NCBI GenBank assembly: GCA_039105265.1
Contig: JAPFFF010000011.1
Span: 1,178,001-1,242,000 of the forward strand
Direction of reading: 5' to 3'
DNA length: 64,000 bases
From: Tritrichomonas musculus
Taxonomy: Eukaryota; Parabasalia; Tritrichomonadida; Tritrichomonadidae
The notes under the pieces are model-generated. The model made no database searches. It saw nothing but the letters and a program-made list of their open reading frames with translations, and was not told where the DNA came from. Shown piece by piece: positions 19,274 through 28,920 of the stretch (position 1 is the stretch's first letter; each line of letters starts with the position of its first letter). The translations under genes and the position numbers were made by a program.

Positions 19274-22200
19274 TCATTCGATGTTAGCACATTTAGCTTC
19301 AAGTGCTGCAAGTCTTGCCTCAAGAGTATCAATATATGCATCCTTCTGGTCTATCATTTCCTTCACTTCTACTTTAGTAATATAAGCAGTCATATCTATA
19401 TCTTCTAATGGATGTTTTGTACTTGACTTATTTTCAAGCTCTTTGATTTTCTCGCACATGAATGCTATTGTACCCTTTAAAGTATCGCGATATGTCTTTG
19501 CAATATTAATACATGTATCAAATGAAACCATCATCTTATCAGCATCCTTCATTGTTATTTCAAGTTCAGGTTCATCATCTGTTTCTTCATGATATGCCCA
19601 TGCAAGAATCTTTTCTAATACATCTTCCTCTGCTAATGTCTCTGGGTTATCATTACGACGGAACCAACTTGGAATATTAAATAATCCTATTCTATTTGCT
19701 ACATATGCTTCTGCTGCTACTCCTGCTATAGCTGCTGCATCACCAGGATGATGTCTAACAAACTGCCATTGACCATGTAAGAACCTTCTAGCAACATAAC
19801 CTACTGCTCCCATAATAACTTGAGTAGTTGCACTTATAACACCATCTTGTTGGTACATTTCTATCACTCCATTCACAATATTAATTACATGTAGTCTTCT
19901 TCTATCTATTGTAGCAACTACATTTCCATTATATAGTACTTGTGTTATTTCTTCACCAGTTGTTTCATCTAATGTGTCATTAAAAGCTAAAAGATTACCA
20001 TGAGAATAAATATTATCCATTAGTTCTCCTCTTTGTTCATCACTCATTTGTTCTATCATTCTTGCTGTTATTGCTGGTGTTGTTCCTGGTACTGTCCAAG
20101 TATCTGTTGTGGCAACAAGGTCATAATGCTGATATCTAACTCCATTTGCATTGACTTCTATCTGTGAATTTATTCCAACAAATCGTACTTGACCTCCACT
20201 AATATTTGCTGTAGTTGGTGCTGAATAATCAATAGTAGCAACAATTGGATCAATAGTCTCTCCTCTATGATCAATAATATTTATCCATGCTTCCATTGTT
20301 TGGTCATTCAAGTAAGGTTCTAATCCAATATCTCCATTTTGTACAAATGGTAAATTTAATCTGTCTTGCATAGATAATTGTTCAATATCTCTCGCTGTGT
20401 ATGTTGTTCCTTCCCATTCTATTGACCAATTATTATCAGTAGCTCTATGTATTCTATCTGTCATCTCAATATCAGCTGGTCTTATTAGAGTCCTTCGTTG
20501 AAATACATTATTATGGATAATGAGTTGGTCATTATAAAACAAATCATACACATTAAACCACTCTCTTCCATGATATTGGATACGTAAGATATCAGGATGA
20601 CTAGCAACTAATGCATTTCGTTCTTCTCTTGTCATATCTGCAATATCTTCTAAGGTATACTGGATTCCAGATATATTGATAACAGGAACTTGATTCCTAA
20701 GTGCAATCGTAGTTGAAGCTGTATTTGTCATTGTAGTCTGTGGTACAGTTATATCTGTTCGAATCTCATCTGTTTCATCTGTAACAACTTGTGGCTGAAC
20801 TTCTCTATGAGTTCTCTCTAATGATTGCTCAGTGGTTGTGATAGTATTTGTTGCATTATCAGTATCATTATCAGTTATTGTAATCGAGGATGAATTAATA
20901 TTTAATGTTTCAGTTCCATTTGTATCTGGTCTATTCCTAAAGAAGTGTAAGACATTCGAACCAAGTGTAGCAATAGCATTTCCTAACTGAGTCAGTGCAT
21001 GTGTTGTCGAAAGGACAACCTGTGTAGCTGAGAATGTTGAAATAGCTCCAGCAACAGGATTTTGAACAGTTGTTGTTATTGGTAAAAATCTTTCCATAGT
21101 CATCTTATCAGCCTTCAAATCAACATTCACCAAAAACTTACCTTGAAAGCCACTACCTCCATCACCTGGATAACCACCACCACCACCACCTCCTCCACCA
21201 TTTCCTCCTGGACCTGCTGGGAAAGGTCTTGTTTGATATGTATTAATAGTTACAGAGTTATTGGACATATTTAATGTTGAAAGGGCACTTGCAATACAAA
21301 CTGTTGATGCTAAAATATTTAATATACTATTCGCAACTGCTACACCTTGTTTAATACTATCAGTATATTCATTATACATGGCTTGAATTCTCATTTGTTC
21401 AACTAGATTATCAACTGTCTGTTTCAATAAAGCATAATCATAGGCTAATATATCTGTGATTCCACCAACAACATTTAAATCTCGACGCATAGTCATGATA
21501 TTATCAGCCCATATAATCTTTGATGAATAAATATTATAATCTGTCGATATGGTAGTGCATTTTCTTGGGTCTGGCTCTACTTCATAAAATTGTTGTTGAA
21601 TAATTATATCGAATGGATTAACTTTCACATCAAAATCAAATAATTCTTTCTCTATATATATTCGAATGTTCTTATGATTAAATCCTTCAATGATTTTAAT
21701 GGAATGCCTTTTTTCTCGATGATAATTAAATGATTCGAGACAAGGATTTGACCCATAGGTATGCATAACACCTGAATTAATACAATGAGTAGGATGACAA
21801 TCCCATTTTAATTCAGTTATATTTCCATTAATATTTAGGTCAGCATAAACATATAATCCATCATCTGCATTTAATCCACTTGGTGCATCAACATACATTC
21901 TAGCTTGTTCATATTTATATCCATCTTGAGTAAAAGTACCTGAACCACTTGAATCAAAAGTTGCAGTTATTCCTTCACTTAATATGGTTCCATCTTTCTT
22001 AACAACCCTCCAATTGGTAAGATAATCTTTCAAGATATGAGCATAATTATCATCATCTGTTAAATCTTCCTTTATTGTTCCTTTTATCCATCTCCCAATT
22101 CTTTCGTTATGTTTGATTGTTAAAGCAGGCGCACCGTTATTTGTGTTCATGTATGATATCTTTTCTGTACACATGTTTTGACAATTATTTCCTGTCCAAT

Positions 22201-24817
22201 TTTTACCATCCCATGTTAATTCCCAGTTATGACCAAATAGATAGTCTTTGAATCTAAATACTAAATTTAGTGGTATGTCATAATCTTTATCTATATCCCA
22301 TCTCATACAATAATAATTGGATTCTTCATACGTCTTAGATGGTCTATATAAATATAACTGGTCTGATTCCTTCAAGGTAAAATACTTGGAGTCAGTTGTT
22401 GTTGTACCTCCACTTGGAATAGAATCACATATTATTTTCCCATTTACTTTTAAGTCACCCTTTATAATATATTTACCAAGTACTGGATTCTTCTCATCTA
22501 TCTCATTAGGATTATTAATAACAGGGATACCCATACAGTCTAAAATTTTATCCCAAGCTTCAGTACTTGTAATTTGGTCTGGTATTGCTATTGCTCCGCT
22601 ATTGCTTTTATCTTCTAATGATAATGATAATGGGCTTATCTCATTACATTGATAAACATAACTATTATAATCATCATTCCATACTAATTCGCCGATTCCT
22701 TGTAAAAAATGTTCTTGATAATGCCTTACTGCAATATCTCCAATATCTCGATTTGTCCTCCAATCTCTGTCATATAGCATGTCACTAACATTGTTTCTTA
22801 TGGCTACCCATTCCCTATGGTCTATGTCCCAAACAAAATTGGCAGGTGCTTGTAAGCTAACATCTCGCCTCCAATCATTATTATCATTTGGATGTGATCT
22901 TGGCATATTAGCTATTGTCATTGAATTAACCCAACGACCTGACTCAAGAGACCAAACATAAGTTGGTCTTAACACTGCATTCCTATTTTGTTCAGGAACA
23001 ATATTAATAACAGGTCCCGGTTGTTCTGGTACAACAATACTTTCTTCTGGTGGATAATATTCCCATTGTCCTCTATCAGGATTATAAATCATTTCTCCTT
23101 CCCAATGAATATTATGTTGTACTATTGTTTGTGCTATTTCATTTCCCTTTGGGTTAATTCTCCATCCAGCTGGTACATCTTCTTCATGTGGCGCTATTGC
23201 TATCCATTCCCTATGTCCAACATCCCAGACAAAATTCCAAGGAGCTCCAAATGCAGAATTAGTCCTCCATCCAAATTGATTTGGTATATTATAAACTGCA
23301 AAACTCGTCCACATGCGAAATACTGTACACCAAACATATGAATCATTAAATAAGGATTCTCGTTGACGTGTTGGTTGTTCTGTTTGTATTCCTATTGACT
23401 GGTATTGTCTATTCATCTCATCTAAACCATTATCATATATCTCATAATCAAACATCTCTTGTGTAAATGACTCTACTTCATTTTGGAACCTGAGAGATGC
23501 AACATTATTTCCTAGGTTCGCAATATTATGTAATAAATAACCTGATAATTGATTTACAGCTTGTAGACCTACATTCATATATTGAATTAGGTTTGAATCA
23601 TTATCACCGCCTTCATTATCACCGCCTTCATTATCACCACCTTCATTACCTCCTTGATTATCATCCTCTTCTTCACCATTACCTTCATTACCTCCTTGGT
23701 TACCTCCTTGATTATCGTGTTTGCAATTACAAGACTTGATTGTTACAACATAATCAAATAAAGCATTATGTGAATTCACTATATCTTTAATAATCTCGAA
23801 TACTAAATTTAAACATTGTCCTAACGTTATATTTAAATAGTCTTGTCCACCAGGTGGTACAACATCCACTTTCATTCCATTAGCATTTCGATGTGTATAA
23901 TAGTATGTAATACCTGAATGTAATATTACATTATACAAATAAAGACCTAACATAGCTTTTGCATATTGGTCTTTATTTTTATTATTATCTTTTAGATTTT
24001 GGGTATATGTCTCAAAAAACTCACGAGGACTTTTAACTTCAACTATTTGGTCTGCTTCAATAAGGTCTGTACAACCTTTATATTTATATCCAACTTTTTT
24101 CAGCGATTGTTCTTGAAGTGAATAATGATATTGAATTATTCCTGAAATAAATTTTTCCCATGTCTTTTCATTGAAGGTTTCATATAAGATTCTTTTTGTA
24201 ATTTGGGTGGTCTTATCATTCTCTATCATGCTTATCATCATATCAGCCAAATTATGATATGTCTTATAATAAACACCATCTGGAGTAGGAGTTGGTATAG
24301 ACTTTGGATATTGAAGATAATGAACAGCTTTGCTTTGCCCTGTTTGTTCATCAAATGCAATTTGTTCATATCCATCTGCTGCACACATCAATTCGGTATA
24401 CATCTCATGAATAGCCTCACATGTTTTCGATTCTTCTTCAATAAATTCATTAAATGTATTAACACAAAGTTCATCTTTTATCAACTCCTTATGTGACTCT
24501 GCTTTTTCAGGTAGTGAGTCTTCTAATTGGGGTGTCTGTTCAGGTCCTTTAAATACGTATTTTAAATAATTGGCAAATTTATTTGTAATAGGTACATTGC
24601 CGAAACCATCAAGCTTTCCTCCATTTTCGATATGATTACCAACTACTCTTTCATCTACTTCAGCCTTATTATATAAGCAACTAAATTTTGGGTAATCATC
24701 TGGGTCCTCATTTCTTATAATATCAATATTACCTTCATCATTAACACTTATCTCTATATTTTTGTCTTTGAGCTTTTCAGCCTCACTTGATTGCAAAGAA
24801 TAAAGTTTAATTGACAT
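19274..24817 (-). CDS. Giant multidomain fibre-like surface protein
   Basis: 1847 residues, the largest gene of the element. Visible regions: residues 1-365, globular, with a DLIEADQIVEVKSP motif (251-264) resembling PD-(D/E)XK nucleases; 369-407, Gly/Asn/Glu/Asp-rich linker; 477-480 IQTE; two Trp-rich repeats at about 493-590 and 619-722 (both contain FVWDxxHREWxAI); a fibre-like KVNGKI stretch; the Trp-rich module shared with the second fibre protein (about 818-880); the QQFYEV and DYNIYSSKI module; a hydrophobic segment (ANSILNILASTVCIASAL); a poly-Gly stretch; a Thr/Ser-rich stalk; three repeats with an IxxMSxxxR pattern; a terminal coiled coil. It is likely a virion surface or spike protein. 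The second fibre gene follows 19 bp downstream. Confidence 0.65.
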   Translation of the reverse strand: MSIKLYSLQSSEAEKLKDKNIEISVNDEGNIDIIRNEDPDDYPKFSCLYNKAEVDERVVGNHIENGGKLDGFGNVPITNKFANYLKYVFKGPEQTPQLEDSLPEKAESHKELIKDELCVNTFNEFIEEESKTCEAIHEMYTELMCAADGYEQIAFDEQTGQSKAVHYLQYPKSIPTPTPDGVYYKTYHNLADMMISMIENDKTTQITKRILYETFNEKTWEKFISGIIQYHYSLQEQSLKKVGYKYKGCTDLIEADQIVEVKSPREFFETYTQNLKDNNKNKDQYAKAMLGLYLYNVILHSGITYYYTHRNANGMKVDVVPPGGQDYLNITLGQCLNLVFEIIKDIVNSHNALFDYVVTIKSCNCKHDNQGGNQGGNEGNGEEEDDNQGGNEGGDNEGGDNEGGDNDSNLIQYMNVGLQAVNQLSGYLLHNIANLGNNVASLRFQNEVESFTQEMFDYEIYDNGLDEMNRQYQSIGIQTEQPTRQRESLFNDSYVWCTVFRMWTSFAVYNIPNQFGWRTNSAFGAPWNFVWDVGHREWIAIAPHEEDVPAGWRINPKGNEIAQTIVQHNIHWEGEMIYNPDRGQWEYYPPEESIVVPEQPGPVINIVPEQNRNAVLRPTYVWSLESGRWVNSMTIANMPRSHPNDNNDWRRDVSLQAPANFVWDIDHREWVAIRNNVSDMLYDRDWRTNRDIGDIAVRHYQEHFLQGIGELVWNDDYNSYVYQCNEISPLSLSLEDKSNSGAIAIPDQITSTEAWDKILDCMGIPVINNPNEIDEKNPVLGKYIIKGDLKVNGKIICDSIPSGGTTTTDSKYFTLKESDQLYLYRPSKTYEESNYYCMRWDIDKDYDIPLNLVFRFKDYLFGHNWELTWDGKNWTGNNCQNMCTEKISYMNTNNGAPALTIKHNERIGRWIKGTIKEDLTDDDNYAHILKDYLTNWRVVKKDGTILSEGITATFDSSGSGTFTQDGYKYEQARMYVDAPSGLNADDGLYVYADLNINGNITELKWDCHPTHCINSGVMHTYGSNPCLESFNYHREKRHSIKIIEGFNHKNIRIYIEKELFDFDVKVNPFDIIIQQQFYEVEPDPRKCTTISTDYNIYSSKIIWADNIMTMRRDLNVVGGITDILAYDYALLKQTVDNLVEQMRIQAMYNEYTDSIKQGVAVANSILNILASTVCIASALSTLNMSNNSVTINTYQTRPFPAGPGGNGGGGGGGGGYPGDGGSGFQGKFLVNVDLKADKMTMERFLPITTTVQNPVAGAISTFSATQVVLSTTHALTQLGNAIATLGSNVLHFFRNRPDTNGTETLNINSSSITITDNDTDNATNTITTTEQSLERTHREVQPQVVTDETDEIRTDITVPQTTMTNTASTTIALRNQVPVINISGIQYTLEDIADMTREERNALVASHPDILRIQYHGREWFNVYDLFYNDQLIIHNNVFQRRTLIRPADIEMTDRIHRATDNNWSIEWEGTTYTARDIEQLSMQDRLNLPFVQNGDIGLEPYLNDQTMEAWINIIDHRGETIDPIVATIDYSAPTTANISGGQVRFVGINSQIEVNANGVRYQHYDLVATTDTWTVPGTTPAITARMIEQMSDEQRGELMDNIYSHGNLLAFNDTLDETTGEEITQVLYNGNVVATIDRRRLHVINIVNGVIEMYQQDGVISATTQVIMGAVGYVARRFLHGQWQFVRHHPGDAAAIAGVAAEAYVANRIGLFNIPSWFRRNDNPETLAEEDVLEKILAWAYHEETDDEPELEITMKDADKMMVSFDTCINIAKTYRDTLKGTIAFMCEKIKELENKSSTKHPLEDIDMTAYITKVEVKEMIDQKDAYIDTLEARLAALEAKCANIE

Positions 24818-24820
24818 TTT
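24818..24820. promoter_or_regulatory. Three-base gap between divergent start codons
   Basis: The minus-strand giant gene starts at 24817 and the plus-strand gene at 24821, with only TTT between. Both ATGs are preceded by a TAAAATG- or ATAAAATG-like string read from their own strand, so each promoter must overlap the start of the opposite gene. If the second Met (24833) is used on the plus strand, the gap becomes 15 bp and includes TTATAAAATG. Confidence 0.45.
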
Positions 24821-25570
24821 ATGAATTATAAAATGTTAGTATCAGTACAGAGTACAAATGCTGATGAATATAATAAGGTATCTATCAATTTGGATATACC
24901 ATGGAAGTGTAAATATATTAAATATTTTGTATCTTCAATTAATACAATAAGTAATATTATGTTGAGTACGAAAGATGATTATATAGAGTTTACATATAAC
25001 AGTATTCCATTCAAGCTTAAATTCGAAGATAGATATAATTATACCATCAAGCAAATAGAAGCAGTTTTAAATCCACTTGCGGAGGTATCTTTTAAATATA
25101 ATGATACTACTCGTACATTTACAATAAAGACACAAACACCGTTAACGATAACCTCTATTTCCCATAGGGCTGCGCTATTAACTGGTTTATATAATACTTC
25201 ATTGCCTATTGTGTTACCATCAAATGCAACATATAATATTAAAGACATCCCAATATTAAATCATACTAAGTTGTATCTAGTATCACTACAAGGTAATGCC
25301 ATATACTCGAATATAGGTGAACAACAATATACACCTTCTGTCATTGGTAGTATCAATACATTCACTTTAGATAATAAACCACTTATATATGATTTCGAAA
25401 CTGAAAGTAAACCATTAAAAATAAAAACATATACAGATTCATTAAAGTTTTTAGAATTAAGTTTAGTAGATTTTCAATATCAGCCAATATTGTTAAAAAG
25501 TCCTTTGTTCATAACTATCAAAATTAAACCATCTAACTCGACTGATGTCAATGATGTTTTAACTACGTAA
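24821..25570 (+). CDS. Beta-rich structural protein (possible minor capsid or spike base)
   Basis: 249 residues on the opposite strand to its neighbours. Beta-rich, with no transmembrane segment and no catalytic motif. The C-terminal segment (LKFLELSLVDFQYQPILLKS, then PLFITIKIKP) resembles the closing strands of jelly-roll minor capsid proteins of Polintons and adintoviruses. Its 3' end overlaps the convergent polymerase gene by 8 bp. The shared start region with the giant fibre gene suggests co-expression with surface proteins. Function is inferred only from fold-like pattern and context. Confidence 0.45.
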   Translation: MNYKMLVSVQSTNADEYNKVSINLDIPWKCKYIKYFVSSINTISNIMLSTKDDYIEFTYNSIPFKLKFEDRYNYTIKQIEAVLNPLAEVSFKYNDTTRTFTIKTQTPLTITSISHRAALLTGLYNTSLPIVLPSNATYNIKDIPILNHTKLYLVSLQGNAIYSNIGEQQYTPSVIGSINTFTLDNKPLIYDFETESKPLKIKTYTDSLKFLELSLVDFQYQPILLKSPLFITIKIKPSNSTDVNDVLTT

Positions 25571-28500
25571 ACCTAAGAGTACGTGCAAATTTGGGTAAGT
25601 TGGTTTGTTGAAATGTCTTTGACTTCCTGAATGCATTCGAACCATCCAACAAATCAAATGTCATACTTTCTCCTTCATGCATTCTTTCAAAAAGCTCTTC
25701 AACTGAGATACCCATCCTTTTGCACTTGTTGAGAATAACTTGTTTTGGAATTCCTTTGAGTCTAATATGATATCCTTCATTTCCTTGTTCATCAACCAAG
25801 ATATCGAGGTAGCTCTTTTTACCAAGTGCAATGAGTTTTCTTGAGTGTATTTCTCCTTGACTACCTTCGAACTCATCAAAGTCATTATGAAACTGACACA
25901 TATTTTTTCCAATAAGAGGTTGATGATACTTGAACTGGAATAAGTCAGCTATCCTTGGTACATCTTTTTCAAGTACATGCATACTATCAGTATCTTGATA
26001 AAAGATAGGTATACCTGCTTGCTCAGCTGTAGCCATAACCCTGTTCATTAAGTGCTTACTCCAAGAGAGAACGCTTGCACCAAATTGAGGTAGGTTGAAA
26101 TGGTCATTAATTGGTTTCAACTTCTTGACATAGCACTTATCAATATTAACATCTTCAACAACCTCCTTGATAAAGTTGTAGTTCCTCCAGAGGTACTTGT
26201 ATAGTTGGCTTTTTGGTACTGTCTTGGTTTCAGTCTTTGTTGCTTTCAATATTGACTTGCCATATATAGAGTTAAGGAGGAGCTTTATGGTTTGTTCAAG
26301 AGGGTTCTTTTGCTTTTTATAACTTGCCCTGAGATTAAAGAGCTTCTCAATGAACTCATTGATTTTCTTGTTAAATCCGTCATCAAAGTAATAGCCACGT
26401 ATTAACTCATATTCAACATCATAAAATTCGAACAAGTCCATGAGACCTACTTTATCGATATAATAATGGTCAACAAGGAAATTGCCGAATATTTTACTAC
26501 CTGATTCATTCCTTGTAAATACTTGTCCAAATTTATATGGCTCTTTTGATTTACATTCGAGTTTCTTGATGTTGACTTCGATAAAGAATGTATCATATTG
26601 CATAAGTTGTTCATGTGTTGTACCTTGTGGTATTACTTTAGGTCTTCCTAATGGTATGCCATCCATAACATACATTGCAGATGGATATAAGCTAACTGCA
26701 TCAAAGTCTTGTATCTTTCCTTCGATGTATTGCTTTTCATTACCTGCTGTCATTGTTCTTCCACCAGAGACACATCGTTGTATGAAGTCTTGACACTTAC
26801 CTGATAGTTCATAACATCCATCAAAGCAACCATATTTCTTGGCAAAGCAGTATCCAATAGCACTTATAGATATAAAATCATGAACACCATACATATCTGT
26901 CTTTGTTTCTTTAAAGACTGCTTTCAGGTCTTCATTAAATTTTTCCATTCCCTTCATCAAAACAATACAGTCCTTGAAACAATAGAAGATGGCATATTTA
27001 ATGATGTCGATTTTGCCATCATTATAACAATTTGCAATTTTTGCATTTTCGATAATCTGCTTGCAGTTTGCATCAAGTTGTGCTTTCGATAACTTATCTG
27101 AATTTTCATCGATGTATTGCTGTTGGAACTCAGTAGCATCAACAATTCTTCTTTGAATGTTCTCTTGTGTATATAGCTTATATGCCATGACTTCCTTGTG
27201 AACATTGAGGTTGAACATTGTAGCAAATTTACTTAATGCTTGAGGTATTATACTATATGAGTTCCTGAATGTTAATCTCTTTTTGACTTTCCTTGTACCT
27301 TCTTCGAATAATGTCATGATGATTTGCAACACAGTTCCACTTCGTTCTGTTATCTGTGTATCCCATCCAGGTGTGTTAATGAAAAAACATGCATCATACT
27401 TGAGGTTGTGAAAATATGTTAATGAGCCACTCCATAAATAATTCAAGAGCTTCTGTCCACAATCTTCACCTTGAATAGATATTTTATGTATGTTGGCTCC
27501 ATCTCGAAAGATCGTACAATTGAGATATGGTATATGTGGACTGACTGTCGAGTTTGTTTCGAAGTCGCTATAATAAATCCTTGACCATGTATTTTGTTTC
27601 TTTTTATTATTCTCAATGATTCTTGTACATTGTTCTGCATTATATTCGAGACTTACATAGTCATTAACATGCTCATATTCAGTTGTGTTGATAATATCCA
27701 TTTCGCATGCTTTGATTTCTTCAAATAGATGTAACTCAAACATCTTTTGGAAAAAGGTTATTGGTTTGATTCCTTCAGAATTATATTCTTTGACAGTCTT
27801 TCTGTTACTATGTAATTTATATATCATACATCTTTTTTCAAAAGGCATATATGCAAATGTTCTATCAAGTTCTTCATAGTGTTGAAGATAGAATAATGTA
27901 CAAGGTATGTTCTTATTGAGCATATAATGGTCTTTGAACAATATCAGTTTAACTTCTCTTTTAAAATCAACAGACCATTTTTTCTTTCTGGTGTTGATTC
28001 TTGTTTCATACTTGTATTTATCAGGTTGTTCAACAACTCTAATGATACTAAAATTGCACTTGAACTTTTTAGCTACTTCTTCTATCTTGTTATTGGGTAT
28101 GGTTCTTGTTTGAACAAAAAATCGTAAGTCATCTATTTCATCATCAGTGAACACACCGGATTGTATACAAGCATATACAAAACAATTATCTCTGTAGTTC
28201 TCTTTCCTTACCTCATGAAAGATTTGGTATGTAGATAAGTCTATAGGTGATAGATTGATGTATGGGAAAAAACTACCTTCTGGTGTATTTCGATAGTCTT
28301 CATCAATTTCAACTTCATCATCATAGATTTCATGAGTATCCATATCTTGCATCTTGGTTCTAAAATGAACACCATCATTTGTTTTGTTCATGTCAATAAA
28401 TTGTACCTCATATCGAACTGGAATGAACATGTTTGAGATATATGGATTAGTGTCTGACTGGTCTTCACTTAAATCAAGTTCTCCTGTTATATGACCTAAT

Positions 28501-28847
28501 GTACTTTCGATGTTGTGCTTATCACTGAGTGTGAAGTACTTATAAGTTCCATCAAGTGCAATTGCTTTAACAATAGGTCTTCCAACATTTTTCTTTTTAT
28601 GTATCTGTCGTAGTGCTTCCGTAAATGCGTACCTCTTATCTTCATCTTGATTGATGTCTGTAGCAAAACCAATACCTTGTCCTGCAGGAATCATGAGCTT
28701 CCTCATTTCTTCTTTAAATTTGTCTTTCTTTTGGTATTGTTTTGCACGTCGATTATATTCACGACGAAACTGTGATTTTGTATCAGCATAGACATCTCCA
28801 ATAGCATCTAAAAAATTGTCTTCAATGTCCTTGTTCATGTTTAACAT
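25563..28847 (-). CDS. polB: Protein-primed family B DNA polymerase
   Basis: 1094 residues from MLNMNKDI; this ATG follows a TTTTATTTT leader, while the upstream in-frame ATG (28880) would place the leader inside the gene. Counting from that upstream Met: exonuclease motifs I (YSDFET, 438-443), II (HNLKYD, 491-496) and III (YCFKD, 633-637); polymerase motifs A (DAVSLYPS, 727-734), B (KLLLNSIYGK, 866-875) and C (YQDTDS, 961-966). About 50 residues between A and B include the TPR2-type insertion region expected for protein-primed enzymes. An N-terminal DNCFVYA (231-237) with a later DHYM (317-320) resembles an OTU-like cysteine protease layout and is noted as tentative. It replicates the linear element from its TIR ends. 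Confidence 0.95.
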   Translation of the reverse strand: MLNMNKDIEDNFLDAIGDVYADTKSQFRREYNRRAKQYQKKDKFKEEMRKLMIPAGQGIGFATDINQDEDKRYAFTEALRQIHKKKNVGRPIVKAIALDGTYKYFTLSDKHNIESTLGHITGELDLSEDQSDTNPYISNMFIPVRYEVQFIDMNKTNDGVHFRTKMQDMDTHEIYDDEVEIDEDYRNTPEGSFFPYINLSPIDLSTYQIFHEVRKENYRDNCFVYACIQSGVFTDDEIDDLRFFVQTRTIPNNKIEEVAKKFKCNFSIIRVVEQPDKYKYETRINTRKKKWSVDFKREVKLILFKDHYMLNKNIPCTLFYLQHYEELDRTFAYMPFEKRCMIYKLHSNRKTVKEYNSEGIKPITFFQKMFELHLFEEIKACEMDIINTTEYEHVNDYVSLEYNAEQCTRIIENNKKKQNTWSRIYYSDFETNSTVSPHIPYLNCTIFRDGANIHKISIQGEDCGQKLLNYLWSGSLTYFHNLKYDACFFINTPGWDTQITERSGTVLQIIMTLFEEGTRKVKKRLTFRNSYSIIPQALSKFATMFNLNVHKEVMAYKLYTQENIQRRIVDATEFQQQYIDENSDKLSKAQLDANCKQIIENAKIANCYNDGKIDIIKYAIFYCFKDCIVLMKGMEKFNEDLKAVFKETKTDMYGVHDFISISAIGYCFAKKYGCFDGCYELSGKCQDFIQRCVSGGRTMTAGNEKQYIEGKIQDFDAVSLYPSAMYVMDGIPLGRPKVIPQGTTHEQLMQYDTFFIEVNIKKLECKSKEPYKFGQVFTRNESGSKIFGNFLVDHYYIDKVGLMDLFEFYDVEYELIRGYYFDDGFNKKINEFIEKLFNLRASYKKQKNPLEQTIKLLLNSIYGKSILKATKTETKTVPKSQLYKYLWRNYNFIKEVVEDVNIDKCYVKKLKPINDHFNLPQFGASVLSWSKHLMNRVMATAEQAGIPIFYQDTDSMHVLEKDVPRIADLFQFKYHQPLIGKNMCQFHNDFDEFEGSQGEIHSRKLIALGKKSYLDILVDEQGNEGYHIRLKGIPKQVILNKCKRMGISVEELFERMHEGESMTFDLLDGSNAFRKSKTFQQTNLPKFARTLRFT

Positions 28848-28920
28848 AAAATAAAAGTGAAACGATAAAAATAAAAACAAAGAAAAAGTTAAAAAAATTA
28901 TTTTTTAGTTATGACCTATC

